NCBI GenBank assembly: GCA_013368445.1
Contig: JAACJO010000020.1
Location: forward strand, 248,001 to 312,000
Direction: 5' to 3'
From: Leucocoprinus leucothites
Lineage: Eukaryota > Basidiomycota > Agaricomycetes > Agaricales > Agaricaceae
Length of the DNA: 64,000 nucleotides
The notes below the pieces were generated by a model, which was not told where the DNA came from, searched no databases, and saw only the letters and a list, made by a program, of their open reading frames with translations. Of the stretch, positions 36,144-47,062 are shown one piece after another (the stretch's first letter is position 1; every line of letters starts with the position of its first letter). A program made the position numbers and the translations under genes.

Positions 36144-36430
36144 TTCGTTCCCCTACCCATGTATATCGCTTTCGACTTCCTGTACTTATATCAACCTCGT
36201 TAATCATGGCACGCATTCTTTTCTTCCCTCATAAATTAACTGCGTGGTATTAGAGTTTACAGATGATAGGATTATTTGCGACATTCAATCCATTTTTTAT
36301 CAGCCACACGAAGCACTAATGCATTACTACCGCGATTACCTCTTCATTTCCAAGCATCAGGACACTCTGAAATGCACACTCTCTACTGCTGTATAAAACG
36401 TGGCTGACGTCAATAGTCTTCACCAACATC

Positions 36431-37966
36431 ATGTCCTCCCTCGCAGTTCCCTCCGATACCCACAAGTCAAGCTCACGAGAACGTGCCAGCACATGGGCTC
36501 AACCTCCGACCCTCATAATCACCTCGTCCGACTCCGCTTCCAGCTCCGTTCCGTCCAGCGCCTATGCCAAATCCGAACCCGAACAAGCGCCGGGTTCTTC
36601 GGCTGGACCTGAAGACTCCGAGATTGACGTCCTAAATCCCGAGCCTCGAGGCCACCGCCTGGCATGGACCATTCCATCACAAATCGTCCAGCCGCCCAGC
36701 ATCCCTGCATTCTCTCAAATTTCCATTTCCCTTTCCACGCTCTCATTCACTCGTTCTCGGTCTAAACCCTCACCGTCATCATCTCAATTGTTCTCTTCTC
36801 CCTCAACCCCCGCTGCGCTTTCCTCCAGTGGAACCAAGTCTGATCAGCGAGACACGCAGAATAAATCACCTGCACCTTCTCACTTTCTTCGTGCCCCTTC
36901 ACCTCATCCCTCCCACTTTGCTCACGATTGGGGCAGCAACGATACGAGCTTATCCGACAGAGGGCGCGCTAACTCGTTCTACACAAGTTTTGCACCTTCT
37001 GCTGCGTCTCGCCGATCAGCATTCACGTCCACCGCAGCGTTCTTCACCTCTATGTCACGTCCATCTTGGGATCCTTCGCCTCTCATTATTTCCACTTCCT
37101 CAAGCACAACTGCCAGTGCTTCGGCTAGCCCGAGCACAACCACGGCGCCAAAATCGATCATCTCAAACTCTAATCCGATCAGTCTCGAGGACGCGCGTCT
37201 CCTAGACCCGACATACCTTTCCTCAGTTCCAATACCTTTCCAGAACATCTCACACGGTCTATGCACTGGAGGAAGCAGCGGTCTCGGCGCAGCAGCCTAC
37301 AGTCACGCGATACCTTACGTCGATCCGCAAGGGACACTTCATGATCCTGATTACCGCCCTTTTCCACTCATTCGTCAAGCCAAACGTCCCTCCATTAGCC
37401 CGTTTGCAATTCGCAGACCGTACTGGGAAACAGACCTTGATGACGAAGATTCGGATTCATTTTTAGGAGGAGGAGAGGACGGATATGATACCGACGGTAG
37501 CACTCCGAGCACACCAACGTCGATCACGCCTTTCATTTACTATTTCCTTGAAACCCATCCTCTGAAACGCGGGACCCCTTTGCGGAATAACCATAAAATT
37601 AACGACTCGTCATCGATATTCGGCTCAAATTATGGTTCTAGTGATCGCCGCAATGCTGAACGGGGAAAACGGGGCAAAGGGCCTGGATCTCAATTCAAAC
37701 TCGGCACTGCATACATGTGTGCAACAATTGCTACTGGACTTGGTGGAAAGAACAGCCAGGGAGGGCACAATGCATATACACCGACGACACCTACACGTGC
37801 CACGGCTAATTCTATCAATGCACCAATAATACCACAGTATGCTGCCACGTTGTCGACTAGTCCTCCGCCTACGGAAGACGTGTCACATCATGGGAAGGAG
37901 AAAGAGAAGAAAGGCTGGGGTGGCCTTTTGTGGAAGTCTGGTGGTAGGAAAGAAGGGGGTGACTAG
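36431..37966 (+). CDS. Ser/Thr/Pro-rich protein of unknown function
   Basis: A single 511-residue open frame without introns. The first 250 residues are Ser-rich low complexity ([43 protein letters not shown]). The second half has a more ordered block, DPDYRPFPLIRQAKRPSISP, then WETDLDDEDSDSFLGGGED and TPFIYYFLETHPLKRG, and a Lys/Gly-rich end. I do not recognise a domain. The length without a stop, a good start context and sensible spacing from neighbours support a real gene. Confidence 0.7.
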   Translation: MSSLAVPSDTHKSSSRERASTWAQPPTLIITSSDSASSSVPSSAYAKSEPEQAPGSSAGPEDSEIDVLNPEPRGHRLAWTIPSQIVQPPSIPAFSQISISLSTLSFTRSRSKPSPSSSQLFSSPSTPAALSSSGTKSDQRDTQNKSPAPSHFLRAPSPHPSHFAHDWGSNDTSLSDRGRANSFYTSFAPSAASRRSAFTSTAAFFTSMSRPSWDPSPLIISTSSSTTASASASPSTTTAPKSIISNSNPISLEDARLLDPTYLSSVPIPFQNISHGLCTGGSSGLGAAAYSHAIPYVDPQGTLHDPDYRPFPLIRQAKRPSISPFAIRRPYWETDLDDEDSDSFLGGGEDGYDTDGSTPSTPTSITPFIYYFLETHPLKRGTPLRNNHKINDSSSIFGSNYGSSDRRNAERGKRGKGPGSQFKLGTAYMCATIATGLGGKNSQGGHNAYTPTTPTRATANSINAPIIPQYAATLSTSPPPTEDVSHHGKEKEKKGWGGLLWKSGGRKEGGD

Positions 37967-38349
37967 AACTACGCTTTGGCTTTTGTTTACTTGGCTAACC
38001 AACGTTTAGCCCGTGTCTATACCTAGGTTCACTTATGTATCTATACTTAGAAGCTTCATACGATCTTACAATTAGTTTAACCATTCCTGTTGTAGATAAA
38101 TCTTACTCTGTCACATAATTATCCTCACATATAAACAAACTAGTTTATGCCTTTGATTGGAATCGATATCATCAAAACAAGAAGCCCCAAAGCCCACTGT
38201 TCGTCTAGAGTCATCGAAAGGGTAAGGGTAAATTAAGTATCTAAGAGTCGGTCAGCATCGAAAACGGTCTAGAACACGCTGGTTGAGCTCACACCAAACA
38301 ATGAGAAAAAAGCTTCACATCGTGGTATACCTGTGCGCCAGATGGCCAA
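37967..38349. other. Convergent intergenic region
   Basis: Between the convergent Ser-rich gene and the first antiporter. A/T-rich, no gene; presumably the 3' ends of both. Confidence 0.6.
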
Positions 38350-40682
38350 CTAGGTGTTTCTAGCGATCGCTAAGACCGTGTCGACATCTAGGTCTAGCTC
38401 ATTAAAAACTGATTGACCCTGAACTTGGCGGCTTGAAAGTATATGTTCTGAATTCCCCACGCCAGTCGAGGTACAAGGTTCGCTTGAGCACACTGGGATT
38501 TCCACAGGGCCACGGGTAGAATGATCCCTTCCGTTGGATTGGTCAGGTATGGTAAAGGCGGGAGGGGGAAATTGAGGCTCAGAATTATTAGTTGAAGATC
38601 GGTGAAGGGGTAACGAAGAGTTGATAATTGACCGACGGACAGAAATCATCCAGCCAGTAGGTCCAATAGAACCTACAAAGGTCCTAGTTGGTGTTTCGGA
38701 GGTGTCACTTGGCGCTAGTATCCGGGAGTGGATCTTTCTCCCTGCACTGAACAAAGGGATAGAGAGACCGTCTATGAAGGGTTATGTTATGATCATAGGA
38801 GAATGACAAATTACTCACGGACAACGATGGATACCAGTACCACGAACCCGACTATGGGGTGAAGGACGGTAGCGAGGATATCCTCCTGTGATTCAGGAGG
38901 GCTCCGCGGGTTTGGTAGGCGATGTATAGCAAGAGTTGAGATAAAAATGGCACCGACTCCCATCTGACAGAATATTGCTATATAAACGAGCCCAGGTCTA
39001 GTAATAATAAAATACCCACCGGTCCTACAATACTTATATGAGGATGATGCCACTAAATCAGGAGGAGAGTATTCTTACCAAAGTGTCCACAAAACAAAGC
39101 CTCCTTCCAATTTGAAATCTCGGGGACCCATCTGTACAATGTCAAAACGGCCGGAATGCGACGTAGAAACAGGATTCCGAGGCAAAGCACCACCAATCTC
39201 CATGGGGTGACACCAAGTTCGGGCATGGTGAAGTCAGCCCAGGGAAGCCAAGCACCAATGTAGAAGAAGCAGCCGCAATTGAGAATGTACTCGATTACAC
39301 TCGCGAATGCTTCGCCTTCGGTACGAGTGATAAAGTCACCATCCCAGTTGATGGCACAACCTGGTCAAAAGCGTAAACGATCCTAGTCAGGTAAGCCTGA
39401 GTCAACATTGCATACCAGCCGCGAAAACAGCCAAAAGGTCGTCACTTCCGATAGTGTTGACAATACCCATAATAAAAATAGACAGGGCAAGATATTGCGC
39501 CACATACGACTCGCGGTTGATATACCCTCTGTTGTGCGAAAACTTCATGATATGCGAGAAAAGATAGCCTGAGGGCAAATAAGCATGTATCCCTTTGAAC
39601 TAAAGCCATTTTCACATACCAATGATGGCACCAATGAGAATTCCAAGGATGACCTGATCTATCTCACTGATCAGGTGCAAATTAAGAGAAGGAAGAACTA
39701 GTCGTACATAACCACCCAACGAGGATCCAGTCTCGAATATCTTTCCGACGGTCCGGTTCTAGGGTTAAGTAGATAGAAATGCTCAAGAAAGGGTACGCAA
39801 GGCTATCGTTTGAGGCCGATTCTGAAACCCGTTAGGTCCGGTTTGAAGGAAAGCGTTGGCAAGTACACACCTGCTGTAATGATATGGCGTATTTTATCCG
39901 GTACATATTTCCTCGCAAATTGACCGCCTGCACCAAGATTACACGTGTCAGCAGATCGTCGATGTATATGGAGGTGAAAAGGTATTAACCAACAATTGCG
40001 GCGCTGACGATGGGATCCGTGGGTGTCAGACAAGCTGCGAGGACAAGACATGTGACGTAGTCAAAGCGAGAGAAGAGAACTTTGAGAAGACCTGGAGAAC
40101 AAGATGAGAGGTCCAAGTATCACCAGAATAAACAACCCCTCGCCTGCAACGATCACCCAACCTATGGCCATAGTGGGAACAACCATAGCCAGAAGCCCCT
40201 TCATGTGTTTGTACATATACAACTTGGGCAAGTCAACCCCAATAGCGAACAAGCCTGTCGCAAGGACGACACGCATAATTTCAAGGGTGATGCGAGTGCT
40301 TTCAGATCCCCATGAACGTGGATCAAATATTCCTGCACAGAGTGGCCCCATTAAGATGCCGAACCCTGTACCAAGGATGGCTTCATTCACATACACCTGT
40401 GGCATAATATAAGACGGCCAGGCAAACAGAACCGACTGTCTTGCTTGGCAAAAATACTTACCTTTTCCCGTACAAGGAGCGAACAAACGGAGAACTAGAT
40501 ATATCAGTGTAGGCTTAGGCAGGAAGATAGTGGCTCAAGCAGCCCGTGACATACTAGTACAGCAAATCCGCCGAGGGATATGTATGCGAGCCCTGTGGGC
40601 GACACCTGAAAATTGTTTGTTCAAAGATGAATACATAGCAATATTAGGAAACCTGCCAATTAACCTCAAGTAAAGTCCCCAT
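38350..40682 (-). CDS. NHA1: Nha1-type Na+/H+ antiporter, copy 1
   Basis: Plasma-membrane alkali-cation/proton antiporter (CPA1). Starts MGTLLE, then an intron, then VSPTGLAYISLGGFAVL. Continues with GTGFGILMGPLCAGIFDPRS, MRVVLATGLFAIGVDLPK, PTMAIGWVIVAG, ACLTPTDPI (ion-site region), SASNDSLAYPFLSISIYLT (Asn-Asp motif), SESYVAQYLAL-type segment, and GCFFYIGAWLPW. The end is a hydrophilic, Ser/Pro-rich cytosolic tail (about 130 residues) starting SAGRKIHSRIL. Roughly twelve short introns, all sampled joins in frame. Head-to-tail with a close paralogue at 41226-43638; the tails differ most. Confidence 0.9.
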
Positions 40683-41225
40683 AGATTTCAAGGCAGGAGG
40701 AGTATAATAATTGATGGAACGAATGAAATCGTTACTCGTCCTAGGGCTCTTGAGTCCGAGCCGAAAGTTTGGGGCTAGTCATCAAGTCATGACCTCATTA
40801 TCGTCCTCGGTGTCGGCAACATGTACAAACATAGATGCTCTCATTCAGCATTCACGAAGTTCGAATCGCCAAGACCATGAGTAGCTCTCATCTAAACAAC
40901 GTATGGTTCAGTCTCATGCGGAAGCAATTCGTCCCAATGGCCTCCCCCAAAATACTATCAAACACCTGAAGATTTCTGCCTCCACTAGTGATTTTTTTTA
41001 ATTCAAAGCTTCACAGGATCTATGTATTATCTAATTTCTTAAACCAAGGACTCCTCACTCATCTCGTCAAGAATCACCAACAAGTAAACAAAAAAGAAAA
41101 TTTGAAACGCGAAATTTTGCATCGGGGGAGTTCAGATAGTCTGGCGGTTGGTGGCAAATAACGCACCAATACATCAAACCCCAGTTATCCCAGATACGAG
41201 GCCCCCTAGGAGCCGCATGCCAATG
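40683..41225. other. Spacer between tandem antiporters
   Basis: Upstream region of copy 1 and 3' region of copy 2. A T-rich tract lies near 40990. No gene. Confidence 0.6.
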
Positions 41226-43638
41226 TTATTGCGCTCCTGCGATGCGCACAGTGTTTTTTCCAGCCACAGCTCTTTTCATGACTTCATCGGAAGTGGCTGC
41301 CGCAGGAACGCCCTCCCCTTCATCGTTGTCAACGCCTTCAACTATCTTCGTCTTACTGTCAGATACGGAACCGTGATCCTGTGAGTTCTCATCAACGCCA
41401 TAGTCACATTCTTGTACGGTAGCTGAAATTCGGTGGCCACGCGAAACCTTGAGGTCTTGAGTTAAACTTGTTGAAGGCTGCGTTGAGGCAACGGACATGT
41501 TCCCAAGGTGAGAAGTAGGAGGATCCATTTCGTACCCTTTTTCATCCCTGACGTGAACAAGAGGAGGTAATTGAGGGGCAGATTCGTCGGTAGAGGAGTG
41601 GTGGACGGGCAATGAAGGGTCGGTTGGTGATCGACGGACAGAGAGCAGCCAATCGGGGATCAAGGGCCCAATAGTTCTTGTGCGCGCCCCCAAAGTATTA
41701 GTTCGAGTCAGAGTGCGAGAGTGGATACCTCTTCCAACATTGAAGAAGGGGATAGAGAGACCATCTGCAGGGAGTAAGGCTCACGAAAAACTAGAGACGG
41801 AAAAATACTTACGGACAATGATGGATACAAGAACAACAAATCCTACTATAGGTTGAAGGGCGATTGCGAGAATATCTTCCTGTGTTTGGGGAGGATTCTG
41901 CGGCTCCGGAAGACGATGCAAAGCCAGGGTCGAAATAAATATGGCCCCGACACCCATCTGGATAGATATTTTCAGGAAAAACCAAGTCCCAAGTCAACGA
42001 ATGTCCAACTCACTGGCCCTGTAATGAAATAAATGAGCTGATCCATGGCCCAAGAATGAGCCTCACTTACCAAAATGTCCGCAAAATAATGCTTCTTTCC
42101 AATTTTCAATCTCAGGCACCCATCTGTACAACGCCAATATGGCTGGAATGCGGCGTAAAAGCAAGATTCCAATGCAGAGAACCACCAGTCTCCACGGACT
42201 GAGGCCTATTTCCGGAAGAGTGAATTGGCTCCAGGGAAGCCAAGCACCGATGTAAAAGAAACAGCCGCAATTGAGGATGTACTCAATAACGGTAGCAAAT
42301 GCTTCGCCTTCAACTCGAGTATTGAAATCACCATCCCAGGAAATAGCGCTACCTAGATAAAAATGAGACTAACTAGATGAGGTCAAGTCGATATTTCGTA
42401 CCAGCAGCGAAAGCAGCTAGAAGGTCATCGCTTCCGAGTGTATCGACAACTCCCATAGTAAAAATAGCCAGGGCGAGATATTGCGCCACATACGACTCGC
42501 GATCGATGAATCCTCTCTTATGCGAAAATTTCATTATGTGCGAGAAGAGATAGCCTAACACCGAGTCAGTAATTGAGCTGACCACAGGAGTGATTCCATC
42601 TACCAATGATGGCGCCGATAAGAATGCCAAGAAAAACCTGATCTGTTTTCATCGATAAGTCCCAAGATAGAAAGTACAAGAGCTTCTCCTACATAGCCAT
42701 CCAATGACGACCCAATTTTGAATATCCTTCCTGCGGTTTGGTTCCATTGTCAAATAGAGGGAAATGCTGAGGAAGGGGTACGCAAGTCCATCATTCGATG
42801 CGGCCTCTGTGAACTATGAAGTCTCAGAACAAAGGCGAATAGTTTACATATACACACCTGCTGAAATGAGATGTCGAATATTAAGGGGTACATGATTTCT
42901 TGCAAACTTTCCACCTTCAGGCGAGATGACAAGTGAGCACTCCATATCGTTCTATGCTGGCAAAATTGCAATCACCGACAATGGCAGCACTGATGATAGG
43001 GTCCGTCGGAGTTAAACAAGCAGCAAGGACAAGGCATGTTATGAAATCGAAGCGAGTGAAAAGCGCCTTGAGGAGGCCTGGCAGCGAGGTGAAGGGGGGA
43101 CACAACCAGGCATTACGATGACTCACCTGCGACAATGACCCAACCTATGGCCATGGTAGGAACAACCATAGCGAAGAGCCCCTTCATATGGTCGTACATG
43201 TATGATTTTGGTAGCTCGACCCCAATAGCAAACAACCCTGTCGCAAGGACGACACGCATAATTTCAAGCGTAATATGGTTGCTTTCAGTCGCCCAAGAGC
43301 GTGGATCGAATATTCCCGCACAGAGCGGGCCCATCAGGATACCAAACCCGGTACCGAGGACGACTTCATTTACATAAACCTGTTGGAGAGTAAGAAACAA
43401 TGGGGACAGGTTGAGTTACTTGTGAAAGGACCTTTTCTCGGACTAGAAGCGAAAAAACAGAGAACTAAGTGTAATTATTAGCCAGGAGGAAGACTCTGAG
43501 CCAACAAACGGAGTCATACCGCAACAACAAAACCCCCAAGGCATATATATGCGAGCCCTGTAGGCGAAACCTGTAAACTATACGATAAGTTCAAATATAT
43601 ACCGAAGGCAACAGACTCACCTCAATTAAATCCACCAT
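41226..43638 (-). CDS. NHA1: Nha1-type Na+/H+ antiporter, copy 2
   Basis: Tandem paralogue of copy 1 with the same exon plan. Starts MVDLIE, intron, VSPTGLAYICLGGFVV. Contains VNEVVLGTGFGILMGPLC, MRVVLATGLFAIGVELPK, ACLTPTDPIISAAIVG, ASNDGLAYPFLSISLYLT and FIDRESYVAQYLALAIFTMG. The cytosolic tail carries GARTRTIGPLIPDWLLSVRR and ends RIAGAQ. The two proteins agree closely in the membrane part; the tails keep short common blocks (WLLSVRRS / WMISVRRS, SLPVHHSSTD / SLPLHRSSTN) but otherwise diverge, which suggests different regulation. A CACGTG lies 130 bp upstream at 43769. Confidence 0.9.
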
Positions 43639-44359
43639 AGGAACTGAGGCAGGGACAGAGAATGGATGGAATGGATAGCGGTGGAGGAATGAAGGCGATT
43701 GCTAAAATGTTAGGTCCTCGGCCATGACATAATGGATTGCTTGCGGCCGTAAATATCACCTGATACCACGTGCAAGAACAAAGGGTCTTATCGCCTTCGG
43801 CCTCAAGGTTGGCGACATTGACGACAACAAGTGTAGAGAAGTTCTGAAATACATCGATAGCAGAATAAAACCTTCTCATGTACACAGTGGCGTATTTTGC
43901 GGCGTAGCGTGAGCTGCGTTTGGTCCGTGGCCTGTGATAAGTGGACTCGGACGCCGATCGGCATCTCTTCTATCGTTCATTCTGTAAGCGTGTGATCAGT
44001 CTCTGAATGACTCACCAGACTCTGCTGTTTCGCTACCCAGCTCTTGGAATAGGGGGTTTTGCTAGGTGTTTCTGTTCTTCCCTCATATCATTCACACTTG
44101 CCCTATTATTAATTGATCATTCAACAGCAGATAGTCAGAGGCACCGCTGCAGCTTACTCGGCTAATCCATGTGTCCTAGCGCCACAGAACTCGTATTACT
44201 GCAACACTCCTCCGAGCCCAGACTTGTGTTCCTCTGAAGGCGCCCGATGATTTCTCAGCTCGAAACCACTTGCAACGCCACTTCTGTGCCCCTGTGTTTT
44301 TAAAACTCCCAAGTCTTCCACTCTACCAGTGTAGGCAGTATATGTCTCCGTGTAAAGGT
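43639..44359. other. Intergenic stretch upstream of antiporter copy 2
   Basis: Promoter side of copy 2. Nothing else recognised. Confidence 0.5.
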
Positions 44360-45230
44360 CATTGACACTATTCCCGGTCCGAGGTTATCCATATATAACC
44401 ACTTTCCCACCGGCGTGCAACACGCGACTTATAGAAGCTCTGATCATCACTAGGATCCCGATCTCAAAGGTCATTTTCAACGCCTTCCCGCTGTTCATTA
44501 CCTTTGGCCAGGTTTGTGGGTGGAGCTTTAGATGGACGACTGCCGAGCTTCATGTGTTCAGCAGGATGTATATCGTTCTGAGAAGACAGCATGCCTCGGA
44601 TATCTCTCCGCCCGTGGTTCTGGCTGCAATTTGGCAATTGCAACAGTGCTTCCTTTCCTCGTTTTCTCGACAGAAGTAGCGACTACGTATGGGGAAAGCA
44701 CCCTCAGGTTCATTCCTCTGCAGTGTTGCAGTATAGACCAGGAGTGCCGCCTCTGTGAGAGGAAGGTATACGAAAATATGGTGTTGGACTGACCCAACGG
44801 CAGTGGGCGACTGCCTAGTGCACTACCTTTGGGCTATGCTGCTCATATACCATTTTGATCCTCAGCCACATGTTCCTGGTACTTTTCAGTCTGGGTGCCA
44901 CATTTATTGAATCTCTGGTGAGATTGATTACTATCTGCTCCAGAGAAGGACTGTTTTACATACCGATTTCTAGGGTCTTTACTACGGGTGCTCCACTTCT
45001 CTGCCCTCTCAGCCACGGAATATCATTTCCGGAGAGACCTCGGCCAAACTTCGTGCCAGGATTTGTGTCATTATATCGCAGCCCACGAGACGAAACGAAT
45101 AACCGTATAATAGATTTACGGGAAATATCTGGACCAGATACGCGGTATGCTCACGGTGGTCTCGACAATGGAGGTCGGTTAAGTGCGAAGGACACCTTTA
45201 ACATAAAAGATATTCGTATATGGATATAGT
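44360..45230 (+). pseudogene. Decayed 7TM (DUF6533-like) membrane protein gene
   Basis: Fragments keep the family's order: SRMYIVLRRQ (like the R-x-Y-A-L-x-x-R loop), GLTQRQWATA before a hydrophobic helix, then SLVRLITICSREGLFYI (like the RDGxxYF motif) and LYRSPRDETNNRIIDLRE toward the end. An in-frame TAG falls right after QRQWATA, and other frames must be entered to continue, so it is probably dead. A further 95-codon open frame (about 45275-45567, ending LLDYH) could be its former cytosolic tail, but this is uncertain. Confidence 0.4.
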
Positions 45231-47062
45231 ATAAACTCGCCGTCGGCCGTTAACACGTCGAAAGTGGGGCAGTGGAGTGATATGTCGACACTCCTCATGC
45301 GGCACAACGAACAAGCAACTCATGGCGTGGTCACTCTAGCGCCTCTCCTCTGCCTTCTAATCGTTCCCTCACTACCGGTGATCCGCGTGAGGCATTCTCA
45401 AATATTGACAGGTCGAACACGCACAACTACCCTGAAGCAGCGCCTTTGATCAAAATTAATACCTCTTCCAACCGAGACACCGAATCAGCTGTCCCCAAGA
45501 AACAAACACGCAAACTGGTGCCGGGCGTTGATAATGAATCCCTCAACACCGTTCTCCTCGATTATCATTGATATCATTGAGAGACATGATTATTTCTTGC
45601 AGGCTCAAAATACTGATCAACAATCACGCATCCTGAGACCTCCACGATAATCTGCAAAAAGAATATTGAACCAAATTGTCATCCCTCCGTAATTACTTCT
45701 GTGTTTTAGCCCTCTCGGCACTGTACTAATAATTGCTTGATTCGACCGCGTATTGGGCCAGAAGTAAAAGCTGGGCAGGTCCTTCTGCAAACTTCCGATG
45801 GAGAGTGTTTGAAATAAGTCTAATTATTCTGGCTAATATAGACTGATAATAACCAATTCACTTGCAAGATGTTGCGGTTCTTCTGCTTGAGAGAGCCAAA
45901 AAGCGCGAGTCCGGACCGGGTGGAGCACATTTCAAGTGCGCTACGCATGTACGTCAATAATTTAGGCAACACCCGAAGTTGCGAGCCCCGAGGCTTTTGC
46001 CAGTCTCGCCACTAGGTTAGTTTGGCTAGACAATTTACTTATGGTGGTGATCAGCGCGCTGCAAAGGTCGTCTAATCGGGGAAACCTCGTCTAAATATCC
46101 TTGGATGGTTTCATCCCAACAGGATGCCTGGTCTAATTGTGTTGGCCGAGGGATCCTGATTTTTCGATTGAAAGTAATCAGGTTCGAATTTTGAGTCCTG
46201 AATCTAACTTACTTTATCCCCTTTTTTCGAGGCAAATCTACCTTTCTTTGACTGAGAACACCTTTGAAACTTGGGGTTTGGTGATTGGCAATACAAATTT
46301 TAGCCTCTGCTGAGGAGAGCAAGGTACCGTTTTGGCGTCTTTGGGCAGGCCAGGGAGACGGACGGGAAGAGAGAATCCTCTGGACTCTCCGTTTGTTCTC
46401 GAGGCTGAGAGACAACCAATTTTCTTGCAAGAATACATGGCATAGTATGTTCGGGATTTAGCTGTTGCATCAGACTGCTACTGTGCGACTCAACCCCGGT
46501 TCCTTCGGGAGGTAAATTGTTCTGGGTAAATTTCCCTTAGGTTGCAAAGAGGAGCAAGAGCCACGATTGAAAGCGATGACCCTGGCTCCATGAGGCGATG
46601 AGAGTTCCATCGCAATGATAAGTACTTCTTGACTCGAAGTGGCAAGATTGTTCACCACACAACGGCCCGTGGACTTATTTGTACATGTTGGGATCTATGT
46701 AAGTCTCGACAAAGACCTACACGATCATGAAGTTCGCGTCTTAGCTGTCTTCACTGGTAGCGTTGGGTAAGTATCTTTATAAAATTGCTTGTATTCATAT
46801 TCCAATCACCTACATGCTTCAAATCGCACCTAGCAGTATTCATCGTCGTGAGGCATTTGTTTCGCCTTAGGAAATCCCAATTGTCAGAGTACCACCAGCT
46901 CCATGGTTGTCTCTCCGGAATGCCGCTGCAGTTTTGGGGAAGCTCCAACAGGATGGTGTACCAGGTCCCTGTCGCCATATTGCTATATTCCGATAGAAGG
47001 ACGTGAGCTCCCGCAGTTAAATATCGACGCCTCGAACCACAGCATACCAGGAAGGCATCTCA
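45231..47062. other. Long intergenic stretch
   Basis: Apart from the possible tail frame near 45275-45567 I see no gene. The word GGTTCGAAT near 46182 is not part of a tRNA. Confidence 0.5.

Noticed and set aside
9056..43774. Apparent enrichment of CACGTG sites
   Set aside because: Single CACGTG sites are about as frequent as chance predicts in 64 kb; only the divergent-promoter site and the close pair at 31983-32000 were kept.
46170..46200. B-box-like GGTTCGAAT suggesting a tRNA
   Set aside because: No A-box, cloverleaf pairing or acceptor stem around it on either strand.
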